6,944 nucleotides of DNA from Actinomycetota bacterium (GTDB lineage: Bacteria; Actinomycetota; Humimicrobiia; Humimicrobiales; Humimicrobiaceae). The notes below the pieces were generated by a model that was not told where the DNA came from, ran no database searches, and was given only the letters and a program-made list of their open reading frames with translations. Where the stretch lies: the NCBI GenBank assembly GCA_023488645.1, contig JAMDDL010000071.1, positions 4,690-11,633 of the forward strand. The letters are read 5' to 3'. Position numbers and translations under genes: made by a program. Positions 6,926-6,944 of the stretch are shown piece by piece (position 1 is the stretch's first letter; each line of letters begins with the position of its first letter).

Positions 6926-6944
6926 AATTTTTTAATTCTTTAAC

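Overview
This is a compact, strongly A+T-rich bacterial stretch (by eye about a quarter to a third G+C) that uses the standard code. It holds a glycogen-synthesis locus with a two-component regulatory pair embedded in it. A soluble GAF-PAS histidine kinase, a stand-alone receiver protein and a GalT-like HIT-superfamily enzyme next to glgA together suggest a low-GC Gram-negative-type bacterium, for example of the old Deltaproteobacteria, the Nitrospirae or a related candidate phylum. I cannot place it more precisely from sequence alone.

Layout: positions 1-1916 on the minus strand carry glgB (1,4-alpha-glucan branching enzyme), complete at its N-terminus and missing only its last few codons at the window edge. 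A 180-bp, very AT-rich divergent control region (1917-2096) follows. Four plus-strand genes then run in the same direction with short gaps of 46, 77 and 26 bp: glgA (glycogen synthase, 2097-3557), a cytoplasmic sensor histidine kinase (3604-5436), a single-domain response regulator (5514-5876), and a GalT / ADP-glucose phosphorylase family nucleotidylyltransferase (5903-6925). The window ends 19 bp after the last gene. No gene-free stretch exceeds 180 bp.

How the genes may work together: GlgA extends alpha-1,4-glucan chains from a nucleotide-sugar donor (normally ADP-glucose in bacteria), and GlgB adds alpha-1,6 branches. The HIT-family enzyme exchanges nucleotidyl groups with a sugar 1-phosphate. 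It could feed galactose into hexose phosphates (GalT activity) or act on ADP-glucose itself. The kinase and receiver, placed inside the glycogen operon, are plausible regulators of carbon storage, but the receiver has no DNA-binding or enzymatic output domain, so its target is not visible here. No glgC (ADP-glucose pyrophosphorylase) or glgP lies in the window.

Points of interest: the kinase has a degenerate ATP-binding D-box. The GalT-like protein has lost one cysteine of its first CxxC zinc pair but keeps a second CxxC, and its active-site wording resembles plant ADP-glucose phosphorylase. A perfect 10-bp-arm palindrome lies in the divergent promoter region. The kinase gene has no Shine-Dalgarno sequence, whereas the receiver gene has a consensus one and a possible promoter of its own. 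I found no mobile element, CRISPR array, tRNA or rRNA.
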